64,000 nucleotides of DNA from Aedes albopictus. Lineage: Eukaryota; Arthropoda; Insecta; Diptera; Culicidae. Position 1 is the stretch's first letter, and every line of letters begins with the position of its first letter. The position numbers were made by a program, and so were the translations under genes. Location of the stretch: positions 46,617,155 through 46,681,154 of the forward strand of contig NC_085137.1 of the NCBI RefSeq assembly GCF_035046485.1, in the 5' to 3' direction. Of this stretch, positions 10,880 through 22,839 are shown piece after piece. The notes under the pieces are model-generated. The model searched no databases, was not told where the DNA came from, and was given only the letters and a program-made list of their open reading frames with translations.

Positions 10880-12013
10880 CAGGGGATGGCCAAAATGTTT
10901 GGGATAGGCATTTTTTTTCTCACAAAAAAATTCAACATGCTATAACTTTTCATAGAGTGCATCAAAAAATCTCAAATTTTGACTGTTTGTCAACCTTCGA
11001 TATGTGCATCATTGGTACAAATTTGGGCTCGATTGATTAATATTTCGCAAAGTTAGAACCGTTCGGGTAAAACACTATTTTTTAGACAACTCATTTTTGA
11101 GCGGTCATATCTCGGAAACCAATGAACCGAATTGAATGAAATTTTGAACGTACACTAACAATAGGGTATGTGTGCCATCAATAATCTCACGCTCCCATAT
11201 TCATCCTATTCGAAAACAAGCGATTACGGCACCGATTGATTCCGTTCTTTTTGTTTTCATGGGTGCTCACTTCTAACAAAAAATACAAAAATAAGAAACA
11301 AAACAAATAGCGCTTCAATCCTTCGTTTTTTGTAGGATGAAAATGGGAGCCACATGCTTAATAAGGGAACCAATATCCTATGTAAATGCTTCACAAACTA
11401 TTAAAACATAGGTACTTTTTAAACGTTGAAAAAAGTTATCATGGATTGACACTTTTTGGATTTTTCTCGAAAAAAAATTTTTTTTTTACATCAATGTAAA
11501 TAAATTTTAGAGTTGATATCCAAAGATTTTCCACTTCTGTTTTCAAATAATCTCTAATCAGATATATTAGAGCCTATTTAGATTGCAGGCAGAACACATT
11601 TCATAATTTTTGTGTGGTATTGTAAATGTGACTTATTTTCCTCTATATGAGTAGAAATTTCAACCCGCTATAACTTAATTCGCCGTTAGAAAATATTACA
11701 TTTTATAACGTCGTATTAAGTATCAATATATTGTTGATAAACGTTAAAAAATTCATTCATTTCGGTTCACTGGTTTCCGAGATATGACAGTTCAAAAATT
11801 AGTTGTCTAAAAAATAGTGTTTTAACCGAACGGTTCTAACTTCGCGAAAAATTAATCAATCGAGCCCAAATTTGTACCAATGATGCACATATAATAGGTT
11901 GACAAACAGTCAAAATTTGAGATTTTTTTATGCACTCTATGAAAAGTTACAGCATGTCGAATTTTTTGTGGGAGAAATAAATTGCCTATCCCAAACATTT
12001 TGGCCATCCCCTG
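10880..12013. mobile_element. 1.13-kb palindromic element, TIR CAGGGGATGGCCAAAATG, TA duplication
   Basis: The left end CAGGGGATGGCCAAAATGTT and right end AACATTTTGGCCATCCCCTG are perfect complements over the first 20 bases, with TA on both sides (10878-10879, 12014-12015). The inverted similarity extends at least 270 bp inward and includes TTGACTGTTTGTCAACC and the GAACCGTTCGGGTAAAACAC block. No transposase is present, so it is a long-TIR non-autonomous element of Tc1/mariner type by its TA target. Confidence 0.88.
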
Positions 12014-12249
12014 TATATATTTATATACTGATTAGCATAGACAGCAAAATGATATCAAAATATGAAATCGAATTTAATGAAGACAAACTGATTTCAAAAT
12101 GTGATATCAATGTGCTGTTGATTACAGATCGTGTTTTTGATTTGCTATCACTTTGTCGTTAGACTTTGCTTGGGGAACACATTAAGATTTTGTTCTGCAA
12201 TTTTACCTAAATAATTTTATTAAACTCGAAAAACGCTTTTAAAATTGTT

Positions 12250-12430
12250 CATACACTACCGATCAAAATTTTAGGGTTAGGGATTACCCCCTCAAAAACA
12301 TTTTTAACCCCATATCTCCACCAATTTACGTTCAATTTCAAAACTCTAGGTCCCGTTCAAAGGATAATAAGTCAAAGAAACTTTAAACATGCCTAAATAA
12401 ACTTTTCCAAAAAAAGTGTTGTTGAATCAT
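12250..12430. mobile_element. Diverged end fragment of the element at 61.4-62.6 kb
   Basis: The run ACCCCCTCAAAAACAT, ATATCTCCACCAATTT and GATAATAAGTCAAAGAAACT matches the first ~150 bases of the palindromic element at 61370 with scattered changes. Only one arm is here, so it is a truncated relic. Confidence 0.75.
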
Positions 12431-12579
12431 GAAATTACTTAGCAAGAATTTTCGAAGTCATCATCGAATTATTGATGGCATATATTCCGACGTTATTTTC
12501 AACGTATAGGTAGACCTGAAAAATATCAGATCTCTCAGTCAAGACGAAATTACAAGCAAGTGTATAGTTTTTCTACACA

Positions 12580-12990
12580 ATCTCAGATTTTGTTCACTTT
12601 CGTTATTCCGGCAAAGCCTCTAATGCTAGTTCTGCAACACTGCCGGTAGCCTGAGCCTACTTTTTTGCAAACCGTTCATCAAATTATCAAAAAATCCGTT
12701 ATTTGATGTATCCTATGCATGGGTTTGTTTCACTGTTATGTTTGACCACTTCCAGCGGGACACCCGAAACCGATTCCATGAAACTACCGGTTGTTCCAAA
12801 TATGGTATGAGTCTATTTCGTTGTTTGCTGTTCATTAGGTAACCTAAAAACCGACGACGGTTTGATGTATCGCATGTATGAGTTTGGTTAACATTTGTCC
12901 ACTTCCGGAAGCCAGTTCCAGAGCACTACCGGTTCTGAGACTATTTTCCTGCTTACCGTTGATCAGATGGGTTTCAGTGGCGTTCCGGGG
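12580..12990. repeat. Second minisatellite block (same ~150-bp unit, 2-3 copies)
   Basis: The GCATGGGTTTG, CCACTTCCAGCGGGACACCC and ACTACCGGTTG landmarks are those of the 8.5-9.6 kb array, more diverged. The preceding 12440-12570 stretch also matches the sequence before the first array. Confidence 0.75.
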
Positions 12991-14100
12991 AATTTCAGCG
13001 ACGTTTTAGGGGCATTACAGGGGGCGTCTGTGGTACCCCGTAACGTGGGTAGATCACCTCAGAATGGTGCGTTGCGGCGTAAGATCTACCAAATCAAATT
13101 TTGATCTTGAAATTTTCCTGCCTAAAGTAATCAGGCAGTAGTTTACAAATATTCCAAGATCAAAGTTTGATGCACTTTTTTGATGTTTTTGTAATATTTT
13201 TGTTTCAATTTTGCTGCTAATCAATATTTTATTTCAGCAGGATTCAGGTAAATTTATTGTATGATACAAATTATATTATAAAAATATGTAACGGCGAGCG
13301 TATCACTAATATGTAGGCTATTCGGCGTCAATGTTAATATTATGTAATATTTCAGATTCACAACCGAAAAATCAAGTTATACAAATAAATGCCATTAAGA
13401 TGATGAGGAAACCAAGACGTATTGGGCAGATAACTATTTCGGAGCAGTCTAATAATGGTGTATCTGAACGTTGACCCACTGCATCCTTTGGAGTACCCTT
13501 CCACTAACAACACCTAGAACAACACCCATATCCCCTTGACACCTAGGCCCGAGAGGTCGTATAACTTTCTACATCTTTCTTTAGGTGTCTAACTAACCAT
13601 CCTTTCATATTCCTCATCAGTCGCAAGAACGAGGCCAGGACAACTCTAGACTGTTGGAGGATTGCGTCAGTCTTGTTGAGAAGTCAGAGAGAAGTCTCCA
13701 ATCTTTGTGTTTTGGTATCCGACGGGAAGGAGGCAATCCTCACAACTGTGGTCTATGGCTGTACTACCTACGAAATTTGTGCGACTTGATTAATGCTTAT
13801 TTTTACTTTTTCAGTGGTAACCAGGTAAATGATTAAACCATGACAATTTATCGTACGCTTTTTCGCCAAGGAAAGCATCCCATTAAACCCTATCCAATTT
13901 CCAACTCCAGATATCTATGAAGTGGGCCAAGTTCTTGGACATATTCTGAGTAGATATCTAATCAACATTTCCTCCCCATCCCCGCTGATCGTAAGGACCT
14001 GGCCAGGTTTCGAGAGTTCGTTAAATGAAAGGTTTGTCAAGTCCCAGGCAACTTTTCTGGCGCATTAAACTTCTCAATCGACAGCCACCCCAGGATGTGT
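12991..14100. other. No gene recognised; copy of the 7.8-kb dispersed repeat at 13650-13850
   Basis: A copy of TCTTTGTGTTTTGGTATCCG followed by AGGAGGCAAT relates 13685-13790 to 7897-7950. A 20-base string TTACAGGGGGCGTCTGTGGT at 13016 recurs at 14137, linking this stretch to the array below. The rest is A+T-rich with no coding signature. Confidence 0.45.
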
Positions 14101-14370
14101 ACGGTCGGCTATGCTATGCTATGCTATGCTATGCTATTACAGGGGGCGTCTGTGGTGTTACAGGGGATTTCAAAGGGCGTTCCAGGGACGTTCCATTGGC
14201 TTTCAAGGTCCTTCAGGAGTGTTCCAGATAGTTTCAGAGGTGTCCCAGGGGGTTTGAAGGATATTATTGGAGTTTCAGGAATGTTTTAGAGGGTTTCATG
14301 GAGTTTCAAGTAAATTCAGCAGTTATCTAGGGGTTTCAGGGGTGTTCCAGGGGGCGAGGGTTAAAGCGCC
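14101..14370. repeat. (CTATG)n microsatellite and G-rich degenerate array
   Basis: About five CTATG units at 14107-14135 precede TTCCAGGGGGTTTCAGG-type units. The latter resemble the arrays at 60.54-60.93 and 63.15-63.77 kb more than the CT-rich ones. Confidence 0.75.
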
Positions 14371-14439
14371 CCCAGAGCCGCTATTTTGAATGTACGCCTC
14401 AAATTGAATGTATATATTTACGAAAAGTGTCAAATGAAA

Positions 14440-14497
14440 AAAGGTATTATTGAACATCGTAAACCCCTCCCAGAGCAAATTTCTGGCTACGCCACTG
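14440..14497 (-). mobile_element. hAT terminus, solitary
   Basis: Read on the minus strand this ends as CAGTGGCGTAGCCAGAAATT then TGCTCTGGGAGGGG, the classic hAT terminal consensus. It resembles the CATTGGCGTAGCTAGGA terminus at 23874. I do not find its partner end or an 8-bp duplication, so the element is truncated or rearranged. Confidence 0.6.
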
Positions 14498-14639
14498 GAT
14501 GGACACAAATGTGTTTGTCAAAGTTGAACCATAGAGGGCACAAATTTCCCAGATGGAGGAGAACGTGCCCCTGGAGCCACCCTACTGATACCTGATGGAG
14601 GGGACCTGGTGTGATGATTAAAGCACGTGGTTACCCGAC

Positions 14640-14960
14640 CAGAAGCAGCTAACAAAATAACAACAAAATTATAACAACCGTTGTTAGAAATAACAGAAAT
14701 TGATTCAAATTTGTTGTAAGGGTTTTTATAGGTACATAATCGTAACAAAATCGTAACAAAATTTGTTATTATTTTAAAAATAAAATTATAACAAAACTTG
14801 TTTTATTTATTCAAACATATGGATAAAAATATTTGTTATATTATGCACTATAATATAACATAATTTCGTGTCGTAACACGTGCATTGCAATCTTTGTTAT
14901 ATTTTTGTAACAAAATTATTTTAAAATTTGTAAGATTTTCTGTGTTGTCTTGAAAAAAGT
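14640..14960. repeat. A+T-rich TAACAAAATT-type repeat
   Basis: This is a dense inverted mix of ATAACAAAATT and AATTTTGTTAT words. The same vocabulary fills 16840-17040, 17985-18200 and 21260-21481, where it is bounded by CCCGAGCAGA termini. It probably comes from one palindromic MITE family. Confidence 0.6.
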
Positions 14961-16839
14961 TGATGATTTTTGTTACTTTGGGTTTTCACAGATCATCATT
15001 AATATTACACGTAAAAATAAGTTTATTCCAATTTGAAACGCAACGGGCCAAAATACCTGACTGGCCAAAACTGATGTTTCTACCCTATACCAATTGTGTT
15101 TATATTTTCTGTGTCGTTTTTACTCTCAAACATACGAACTTGGGATATAGCTTAATCAACGTATTGCTTTTCATGATCTACGAGTCAGATCAATTCAATC
15201 AGCTCTTTTACTTGTATGTAGATACCACCGATATGACATTGTTGCGACGAGAATAACACTCGTACTGTTTCTGTTGCTGATAACACTCTGAAAAGACTCG
15301 CTTTATTAAACTGGTTGCATTTCTGGTCCTGACGTATCTTGACAGAGAGTCAACTTGATTCGGTTGGCCTTTACAACTGTAGTTCTACTGATACCATTTC
15401 GAAAAAAAAACCAACTGCCATCACAAGTGCGGGTACTACCACCAGTGCCCCATATTTGATCCGGAACGTATCAAAATTGTCGAGGAAAAGGCACAGCAAA
15501 CTGTCCATATAACAGATGACATAAAAAAGGGGCACCAAACGGACCGCACCGACAGCGAACACCAACGCGAAGTCAATAAATTTGATAATTTCTGACATTC
15601 GCGGAATCTCTTCACCCGGGTAACGTGCATATAATATGAATGCAAAAAATATGCAAACATTTCAACATGCCGCCGAGCAATGATTTTAATGTATCAATTT
15701 CCCTCTCACTGCATGCACTGCTGGCGAGCGACGGATGCCGGGCACATGTTCGTACGGGTGGACCAGTTTTTCACTCGCCATCAAATACAAAAATGGTCAA
15801 AGAACTACCAAAGCTGTAAATGGATTTTATAATAATTCAATTCATTTTTCTTATTCGGATCATGCTCACTGGAGAGTTCCGACCATCAGCCGCCCGGCAG
15901 CATAAACCAAAGTCGCAAATGGGGCAGGGCGATTGGTGCGCAAATTAAATAAATTAATTCAAGTAGTGTTGTGCCGGAGCGTGCTGCCTCCCATTGCACC
16001 GTAATGTCATTTCCTGAACGACCGCGGCGGCGCTGACGCGCTGACTGTCGTCCTCGTCGTCGTCGTCGTCGAATTGCCTGGGCGCAAAGTGCTAAAAGGT
16101 CCAGAAGTGAGTGCAGTTCAGGGATGAAAAGTGTTTTTGACCATTTTTGGATTGATTGATCCGTGCGTCGAGAGGTGCGCTTTGCTGCGGTGATTTTTGC
16201 TCGAATTTAAATTACTCTCGTACGATTTTAGGAAATGGGTCGAATTTAACCGTATGGCAAGGCGCAATCACGTTGCAAGGTTTTATGAAGACCACCTTGA
16301 ATGACGGGTCTGGGGGTTGATTGCTGAACTGATACAGCAAGCACAAGAATGAAACTATTTCACTAATAAAATGTACAATTCGACACAGAGAAACTACACA
16401 AATCAAATAATTACACTAGTTTACAAAATAAAACGAAAGTCGTGAACTTCTGTCAATGACCAAAATTTTTGAAGCATAATTTAGCGCTGATTTCGAAACC
16501 GTGCTTCAAAAAATTTAAAGTAGAACAGTTTTTGAGTTTTAGCTGAATATCGAGTTTTACAACTTTTTAAAATATGGAATTTAATAAAATTCAAATATCT
16601 TGCGTTTTGTTCAATCAATTTTGAATCTTTTTCCATAAATTAAAAGCTGAATATAATACCATTCGATCATCTGAATGCAGGTTTTGCGTCAGATTGATAA
16701 AATTCAGGATATTGGCGAGTTTTGGGAACGATCTCCTTAAATTTTAGCAAAATTTCCGAAAATATATGAAGAAATGTATTTTTTTCAATAAGAAAAAAAC
16801 AATTTAAAAATTCTTTCTCAACGTTTTTTTTTGACATAT
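14961..16839. other. No recognised gene; small hydrophobic minus ORF and TCG microsatellite
   Basis: A minus frame from ATG at 15598 to a stop at 15371 would encode 75 residues with two strongly hydrophobic stretches (FALVFAVGAVRLVPLFYVIC and ALVVVPALVMAVGFFF). That looks like a small two-helix membrane protein, but I know no homologue and overlapping frames exist. A (GTC/TCG)n tract is at 16047-16070 within a G+C-rich island (15880-16200). The rest is A+T-rich and empty. Confidence 0.25.
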
Positions 16840-17895
16840 CCCGAGCAGAGGGGAATATCAAATTAATAACTACGAAATCACAAAACCTGTTTTTATATCT
16901 TGTTTTGTTATTATTGAATTATCAAGGCATTACGTTTCCATAACATGTTTTGTTGGACAATCTTATTTTGTTATGACCAAGCAATTGGTATGCAGCCCTT
17001 AAATAACATTTCAATATTACATTCTGTTGTGGAACAAGTTTGGTTATTATTGTATTATTGAGAGTGCACACATACTTTATGGTATTGCTATCTAAACTAA
17101 AACAAATTTTGAAACAAAACCTACGTCATTCTACAACGTTATTTACAGCATTTGAGGGAAAGCAACTGCATATTCACTCATCAATTTGTCTTCCTCTTCC
17201 ATTTATCATTACATCCAAACTGAGACAAAGTGCATGCCCCATATCACTAGGTAGTATTCCGTGGGAAAAAGTTTGCATAATGCACCAGAAAAACTGTTTA
17301 ACGATTTTTTGAAAACTGCGCAAAGTTAGGCCCTAGGTGCGCAAAGTATGGTACGCTTACGGTATCACATTTGATAAGAGGTGTGGTATACTACGTGACA
17401 TGGAGGTGCTGTAATGTGTACAAAACGAAGTCCCTGCTGGGCGGCGTGAGGTTTTGCTAAATTTCTGAAATTGACTGAGTTGTAGCTGAAAAGTACCCAA
17501 AATACCAGCCACTGCCCAAGTGGCGCAGTACCCTGCATACATCTAAACGAGAACATAGCAGACGATATTGAAGGTTTTTAAGGTTTTCAAAGGGACGTTC
17601 CAGATTCCGCCTTTGACATGTGAATTTCAATGATAAAAATGTCAAACTTATGGAGTAAACTTGTTTGAACGACGCTAATACAGACAGCTGAATCCAAAAT
17701 TGTAGATGGTTTTGAATGTGATTTTTCAGACATATTTTGTATTTCACATGTTTTCCCTGTCGTTCCAGAGGATGAAGTCGGATCTACCTATTTGAAAGAT
17801 AACTACATGAATAGTTGAAAATACACCTATTAGGGAAGAGAGAAACTGAAGTTCGCATTCTCACATGTTGGTCTAAATATATAGAATTCTCAGCC

Positions 17896-17945
17896 ATCAC
17901 GAAGTCATATATGATGTAGAATAGGATGCTAAAGTGGAGGCCATA
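17896..17945. repeat. Half copy of the 5.1-kb MITE
   Basis: ATGATGTAGAATAGGATGCT followed by AAAGTGGAGGCCATAC matches the left arm of the MITE at 5127-5296. The other arm is absent. Confidence 0.7.
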
Positions 17946-18603
17946 CCCGACTAGATGAACATAACAAGAATATATCATAATTATATCTTAATGTGATATA
18001 ACTAACAAATTATGTCATAATTTTGTTATGACATGGACTGTTTCAAACTAAATTATAACAAAATATATTATAATCTTTTGTAACTAGTTTTGTTACAAAT
18101 AAATCAGAACAAACTCTGTTATAACTTTGTTATTTTTGCAACTGAACAAAATAATCAGCTGCAAAAATAACATAATTATATCAGAATATGAAATAATTTT
18201 AATTTTTAGCTATATTACAAAAAATGAGAAATTTGATTAAGTATTCGTTTTTTTCATTGCTTGTAGAGCAAAAGGTCGATGGATAGCAGGTAAAAGATCA
18301 GAAAATGCTTATAAGGAAACAGCTTTATTCTATGTAATTGAAAAATTAAAAAAAAAACATTCAATTGCTGTTGAGGGGCTGCAGTTTTTCTTGTTTTTCA
18401 TTGCGTAGAATGCCGGAAGCGTATCCGGCTACCCTCAAAACTGAAAAGTACTCATATTTTTTCAACTTTGAACCGATTTAAGTGAACTTCGACTCGTTTG
18501 AATAAGAAATCTTTGTTTTTTATTGATTGGTTATGCGAATAGAACGATTGGGTTACGCGGTATTCCCAAAAGTCCAAATTTTCTGGAACATATCCTTATG
18601 CTA

Positions 18604-18871
18604 TTGAGGGGCCCAGATGCAAAGAGGTGTAAGTGGCCGTTTTGTCGAGTTTGAGCTGAACATATAAAAAAATCTTGAGATTTCAAGCTCACAAGGACTT
18701 TTTAAAGATTATTTTTATGATAAGAAAAATTACAGTAAATCAGAGAAAATTGGGTTGATATTGAAACTCCATACATTTTGAATGGGATGAAAAACTGGTG
18801 AAAAACTTCAAAGCTCATTTACTCGAAAGTGGGTTTTGTAACTTACACCCCTTTGCTTCTAAGCTCCTCTA
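18604..18871. mobile_element. ~270-bp MITE, TIR GAGGGGCCCAGATGCAAAG
   Basis: The left arm GAGGGGCCCAGATGCAAAG then AGGTGTAAGT is mirrored by ACTTACACCCCTTTGCTTCT then AAGCTCCTC, with TA at or next to both ends. It is non-coding. Confidence 0.65.
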
Positions 18872-19137
18872 TTCTAATATCGGCGTTGTTGGAGTTAGCG
18901 TATTGAAAAGATATGGTCTCTCGTGAAACATGCTTCGTAATTACACTGTTGAAAACACTTTGACATCCACGTGCAGCACAACAGAACATGTGCTCGATGA
19001 ACAAATTGAGATTTGAATTATGAAAATGCTACGGTCAACCTTGACTTGGTCAGCCAAAGCAAAATCAAGAAATTGACATTTATGCTTCGTAATGATTACT
19101 TTGAAGTCAATACTTTGGGCCTAGGCTGGGCAGATAT

Positions 19138-19345
19138 GCTATTGGTGATTTGATGGTGCATGAAGAAGAAGAAGAACGATGGTGTTTTGAAAAATCCTAT
19201 CCCTACCACACAGGAGAAGATTTTAAAATGTCTCTATAAAATCTAAAACAAAATCTAATTAAAAACGGTTTGATGTACGGTGTAAGACTTTGGACGGACT
19301 ACATATTGAACGTATAAATTTAAATTTAACATTTTTTTTCTTGGT
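19138..19345. mobile_element. Half copy of the palindromic MITE at 41.87-42.26 kb
   Basis: ATTGGTGATTTGATG, GCATGAAGAAGAAG, ATTTTAAAATGTCTCTATAA and GTTTGATGTACGG occur in the same order as in the first arm of the 41.9-kb element. Only one arm is preserved. Confidence 0.75.
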
Positions 19346-20999
19346 AAGGTACTTAATTTGTACCAATCACCAATTGGGTTTTTAAATTAAGAATAATATA
19401 TTGATTTTTTGATTTTATTCGAAAGAGCACCTTTTTTTAAGCCAGTATGATTTTTTTCAGATTTTTAAAACTTTATTTTGATACCTAAATTCAATTACAA
19501 AAAGATTTTTTGAAATCACCTTTTGACAGCTGGGCAACTGCTTGACAGCTCCGCCCAGTACGAAATGCGACGAGGGGTGATTCGACAAATCGCTTCCATA
19601 CAAACTTTAAATCGATTTTTAAATAGGTTCCCGGTTCACCGAAGTTCATGAAAATTTGGATTTCGGCTCAGTTTGGCATGTAGATTGTGAATATGGAATT
19701 ATCTCAACACCACTAAAGAAGCCAATTGCAGCTGGTCTATGGAAAATTCCACGTGTATGGCAATTCGGGGTTTTTCTTAACTCACGATGACCAGATCGGT
19801 TCAGTCGGATTTGTTTTTGATGGAAAAAATTAATCTGGATCAAATGAGATCAATATTGTCAAAATCGGAGAAAATTTATCGCAGATATAACCATTACATA
19901 GTTTATCTTCTTTATTTTATTGTCTGCTGTTTCATATTATGAAGTAAAAAATAAAGGCATTGCAACTTCTAGAAATTTCATCAGACTCTTCCGTATTTTT
20001 TATTTTATTCATTGCTATAATTTGAGTTTTGGGTAAATATAGCATCATAGCTATTGATTTGTTTATCTTTGTATTAATTTCCTTCTTTCAATATCCCAGT
20101 CCCGTTACGGTGCCAAATTCGTATCACTTTTCTACGATTCCCAATTCTTATAGGTTAAGTAAAATTTTAGCTTCAAAAAGTGATACATCTGCAAATGAGT
20201 TTTTTTATCTCAAAATTGAGTAAACTTAGTTGAATTTATATGTCATTTTAACAGTACTGCTATTCTAACCTCTAATTATAACGTCAAAAAGTACCGAACA
20301 GACTATGTAATACGAAGTAATGAATGTCAGTGAGAGTGGAGATAGTAAATATGGTACCTACTAAATAATTCTAATCAATAAAAAATGTCAACTATACAGA
20401 CAATTCTGCTCAATTGATGATTGCATTTGTCTATTATAACTTTTTTCTTTCGATCTATTATTATTCGATCATATATTGATTGACATTATGTCATAAATAT
20501 CTTTTTTCATTACTAAAAATAATCTAAAACAGAATAAAACTAAACAGCAACTGCAGAAGTAATCATATCGGCATATGATATAATTACCTTTTACCTTCGC
20601 TCACGTAGGTACGTGTATAATCGCCGTTCTCACAACGCGAACAAAACAAAAAATAAAAAAAAATCATCTCCGTCTGGAAAGAATCTTTGTCGCCGCCAAA
20701 ATGCACCCCATGACAAAGCTCAATCATAAATAGTCGACTAGCAACTTTTTCGTCGTTCTCTTTGTTCCGAAACAGCCGACGACGGGCCATGCGAACGCCA
20801 CCACTGTTATTAGTGTTACAGTGCACATGTCTGCTCACCGCGATAGCGCTGTTGGTAAGAGAGAGAGGTTCATTGTTTGATCTTGCATTCAAATCTCTGT
20901 CTATTTTTGTCCTGCGACTGGCAAACATGAAATGGGGGAATGGGGAAACTGGCAATACGTAGAACCAGTAAAGCTTCTATCGTCCCTCACTGCAAGTGC
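19346..20999. other. No gene recognised
   Basis: Mostly A+T-rich. A 123-codon minus frame (20955-20584) and a 66-codon plus frame over 20762-20962 overlap in a slightly G+C-richer patch, so at most one can be real. Neither shows a domain. Confidence 0.3.
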
Positions 21000-21075
21000 T
21001 GTGATAGCCTCATTGGTAAAGGCGACTGAAAATTTATGATAGCAGGATTGGAGGTTCAAATCCCGTCAATGTTTG
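21000..21075 (+). repeat. tRNA-like remnant (A and B boxes)
   Basis: TAGCCTCATTGGTAAAGGC fits a pol III A box and GGTTCAAATCC fits a B box at tRNA-like spacing. The stems on both sides do not pair well, so this is a SINE head or tRNA pseudogene, not a functional tRNA. Confidence 0.45.
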
Positions 21076-21574
21076 TAAGTTTTATAATGAATTCGAAATT
21101 TTTTTTTATGTGACCTATTATTTTCTAAAAATAGAATAACACACTTAAAATAATTACCCGAAATGAGTAAAAAAAGTTAGTTTTTACCCTAATTTTGCTT
21201 TCGGAATGTTATCAATAACTCTTTAATATCAAAATTTGTCATTGAAATATTTCCCAAATTCACTGTTATTAAGTTGTTATTGCCACTAACAAAACATGTT
21301 ATTAAATTGATTTTTCAGGAACAAATTTTTGTTATGTGACTTGTTATTTTGCCGCTTATGACAGACAAGTTTATAACTCAATATGTTATGTTAATAACAA
21401 TAAAATTACTAATTCCATTATGCAGTTATTTTGCCAAAATAACGCATTTTGTTATGCTGTTGTTATTCTCTTCTGCTCGGGATCATATGTAGGCGAGATA
21501 CAGTAAAAAATTCAGCTCAATCGGAGCATTGATTACGGAGAATGAGGTGTGTGAAGTGAGCGACTTTGCTTAAA

Positions 21575-21745
21575 AATAGAACAAAAATCGATTCCAAACC
21601 ATCAACCTTGTATGGAAAGTCGAAAAAATTTCCGCTCTACTGTAATTTTTTTCCTTCGCGTTTTCGAACTCAGGGCATGATTCTACACCAAAAACGATCA
21701 TCAACTTACCTAGTTCAAAAATGCTGTAAACTAGTGTTATTTGTG
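21575..21745 (-). repeat. Dispersed repeat, inverted copy at 48015-48165
   Basis: TTGTATGGAAAGTCGAAAAA, CGAACTCAGGGCATGATTCT and TCAAAAATGCTGTAAACTAG recur as reverse complements at 48.0-48.2 kb in the same relative order. No terminal repeats are obvious. Confidence 0.8.
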
Positions 21746-21989
21746 ATAGCTCTTCCTTCAAATTTTATCCAGCAAATCGTTCCAAATATGGCATTTCGAT
21801 TATCACAAACAAGCTCCAATTTGCTCTCTGTTCCCGTATTAAGTTATCTCTACCAGACAATCTACCTGTCTTGAAATCTCTCGAAATGGATACTCCTAAA
21901 ATGAGATCCCCATCTATGGCAAACCAAACATACACGTGGATTTCACCAAAATCAATCCACAACTCACTCAACCGATCCGATCCATGTAA

Positions 21990-22330
21990 ACGCCTTGTAT
22001 GGCAAGATGCTTCCGAGCTACACTGCTGGCTGAACCGAGATCCCGGCGGACTACCTCAATGATGCTCTGAAACGCTCAGGTCACGCGGCAGCAGCAAAAT
22101 ATGAATTATCTCACCAGCGCCATCACCACACAAGTGTCTTTCTTACGGCGAATTTCCCGCTGAACTGGAAAAGGCAATCACATCGAATGAGCTTAACCTG
22201 GTGGAGGATGGAAGAACAGCCACCGAAGATAACAATATCTGGAATGTGCGTTTGTGCCGGGCAGGAGTAAAGCCGCTGCCGATCCGCAGATTAAGGACCG
22301 CAGATAAAGCGACCAACATGGACATGTAAC
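21990..22330 (+). pseudogene. Decayed coding fragment, family unknown
   Basis: Two adjacent plus frames have coding-like composition. One reads EIPADYLNDALKRSGHAAAA after an internal stop. A second, offset by one base, reads GEFPAELEKAITSNELNLV and later IWNVRLCRAGVKPLPIRRL before a stop. Together they look like about 100 codons of a former protein with one frameshift and one stop. I do not recognise the protein and see no matching minus-strand gene. It may be a processed pseudogene or part of a mobile element. Confidence 0.3.
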
Positions 22331-22839
22331 ACGAGTAGTTTCGCGAAATTGCGGCATTGTTGGGCGGCTGTTGATGGCGTGAAGTGCGATGCCTTATATC
22401 AGAAGTGGCGAAATTTCACATATAAAGTCGAAAATTTGATCCATTTATCAATATAAAAAAAAATCCGTATCAATTTCCAGAACGGGTAATCTGTTGCAGT
22501 AACAGAATTGCGATAAATGGTGCTGCTTGGGAAGTGCATGATTTCCAGGCCACACCACAGCTAAACATTCCCAAAATCAGCCTTAGATCCTACAGAACCG
22601 TTATTTTGAAAATATGTTTACACGGAAATCTGTCATTGTATACTAGTGATCTTCTTAACCCCACGTCTCCACTAGACCGTAATGTCTTGCCTTTTTACTT
22701 CAAAAAAGAGCAAACGATACAAAAAATGTTCAGCACCGCTGTTCTCCTAGCAAACGGCGGCAGAACATTTCTGCCATGACACATCACAAACATTTGTGTC
22801 AAACCAGCACAAACCTTACTCATTATTAATTACACCAAC
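22331..22839. other. No feature seen
   Basis: Mixed sequence before the 3' tail of the RTE element. An 81-codon plus frame (22534-22779) has no recognisable motif. Confidence 0.35.

Larger units (their letters stand above)
16840..21481. mobile_element. Interval bounded by inverted CCCGAGCAGA termini
   Basis: CCCGAGCAGAGGGGAATA at 16840 faces TATTCTCTTCTGCTCGGG-like sequence ending at 21481, and both inner flanks are TAACAAAAT-rich. The same terminus occurs at 62674. The 4.6-kb distance suggests one MITE split by later insertions, or two MITE copies each with one end lost. No clear target duplication decides between these. Confidence 0.4.
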
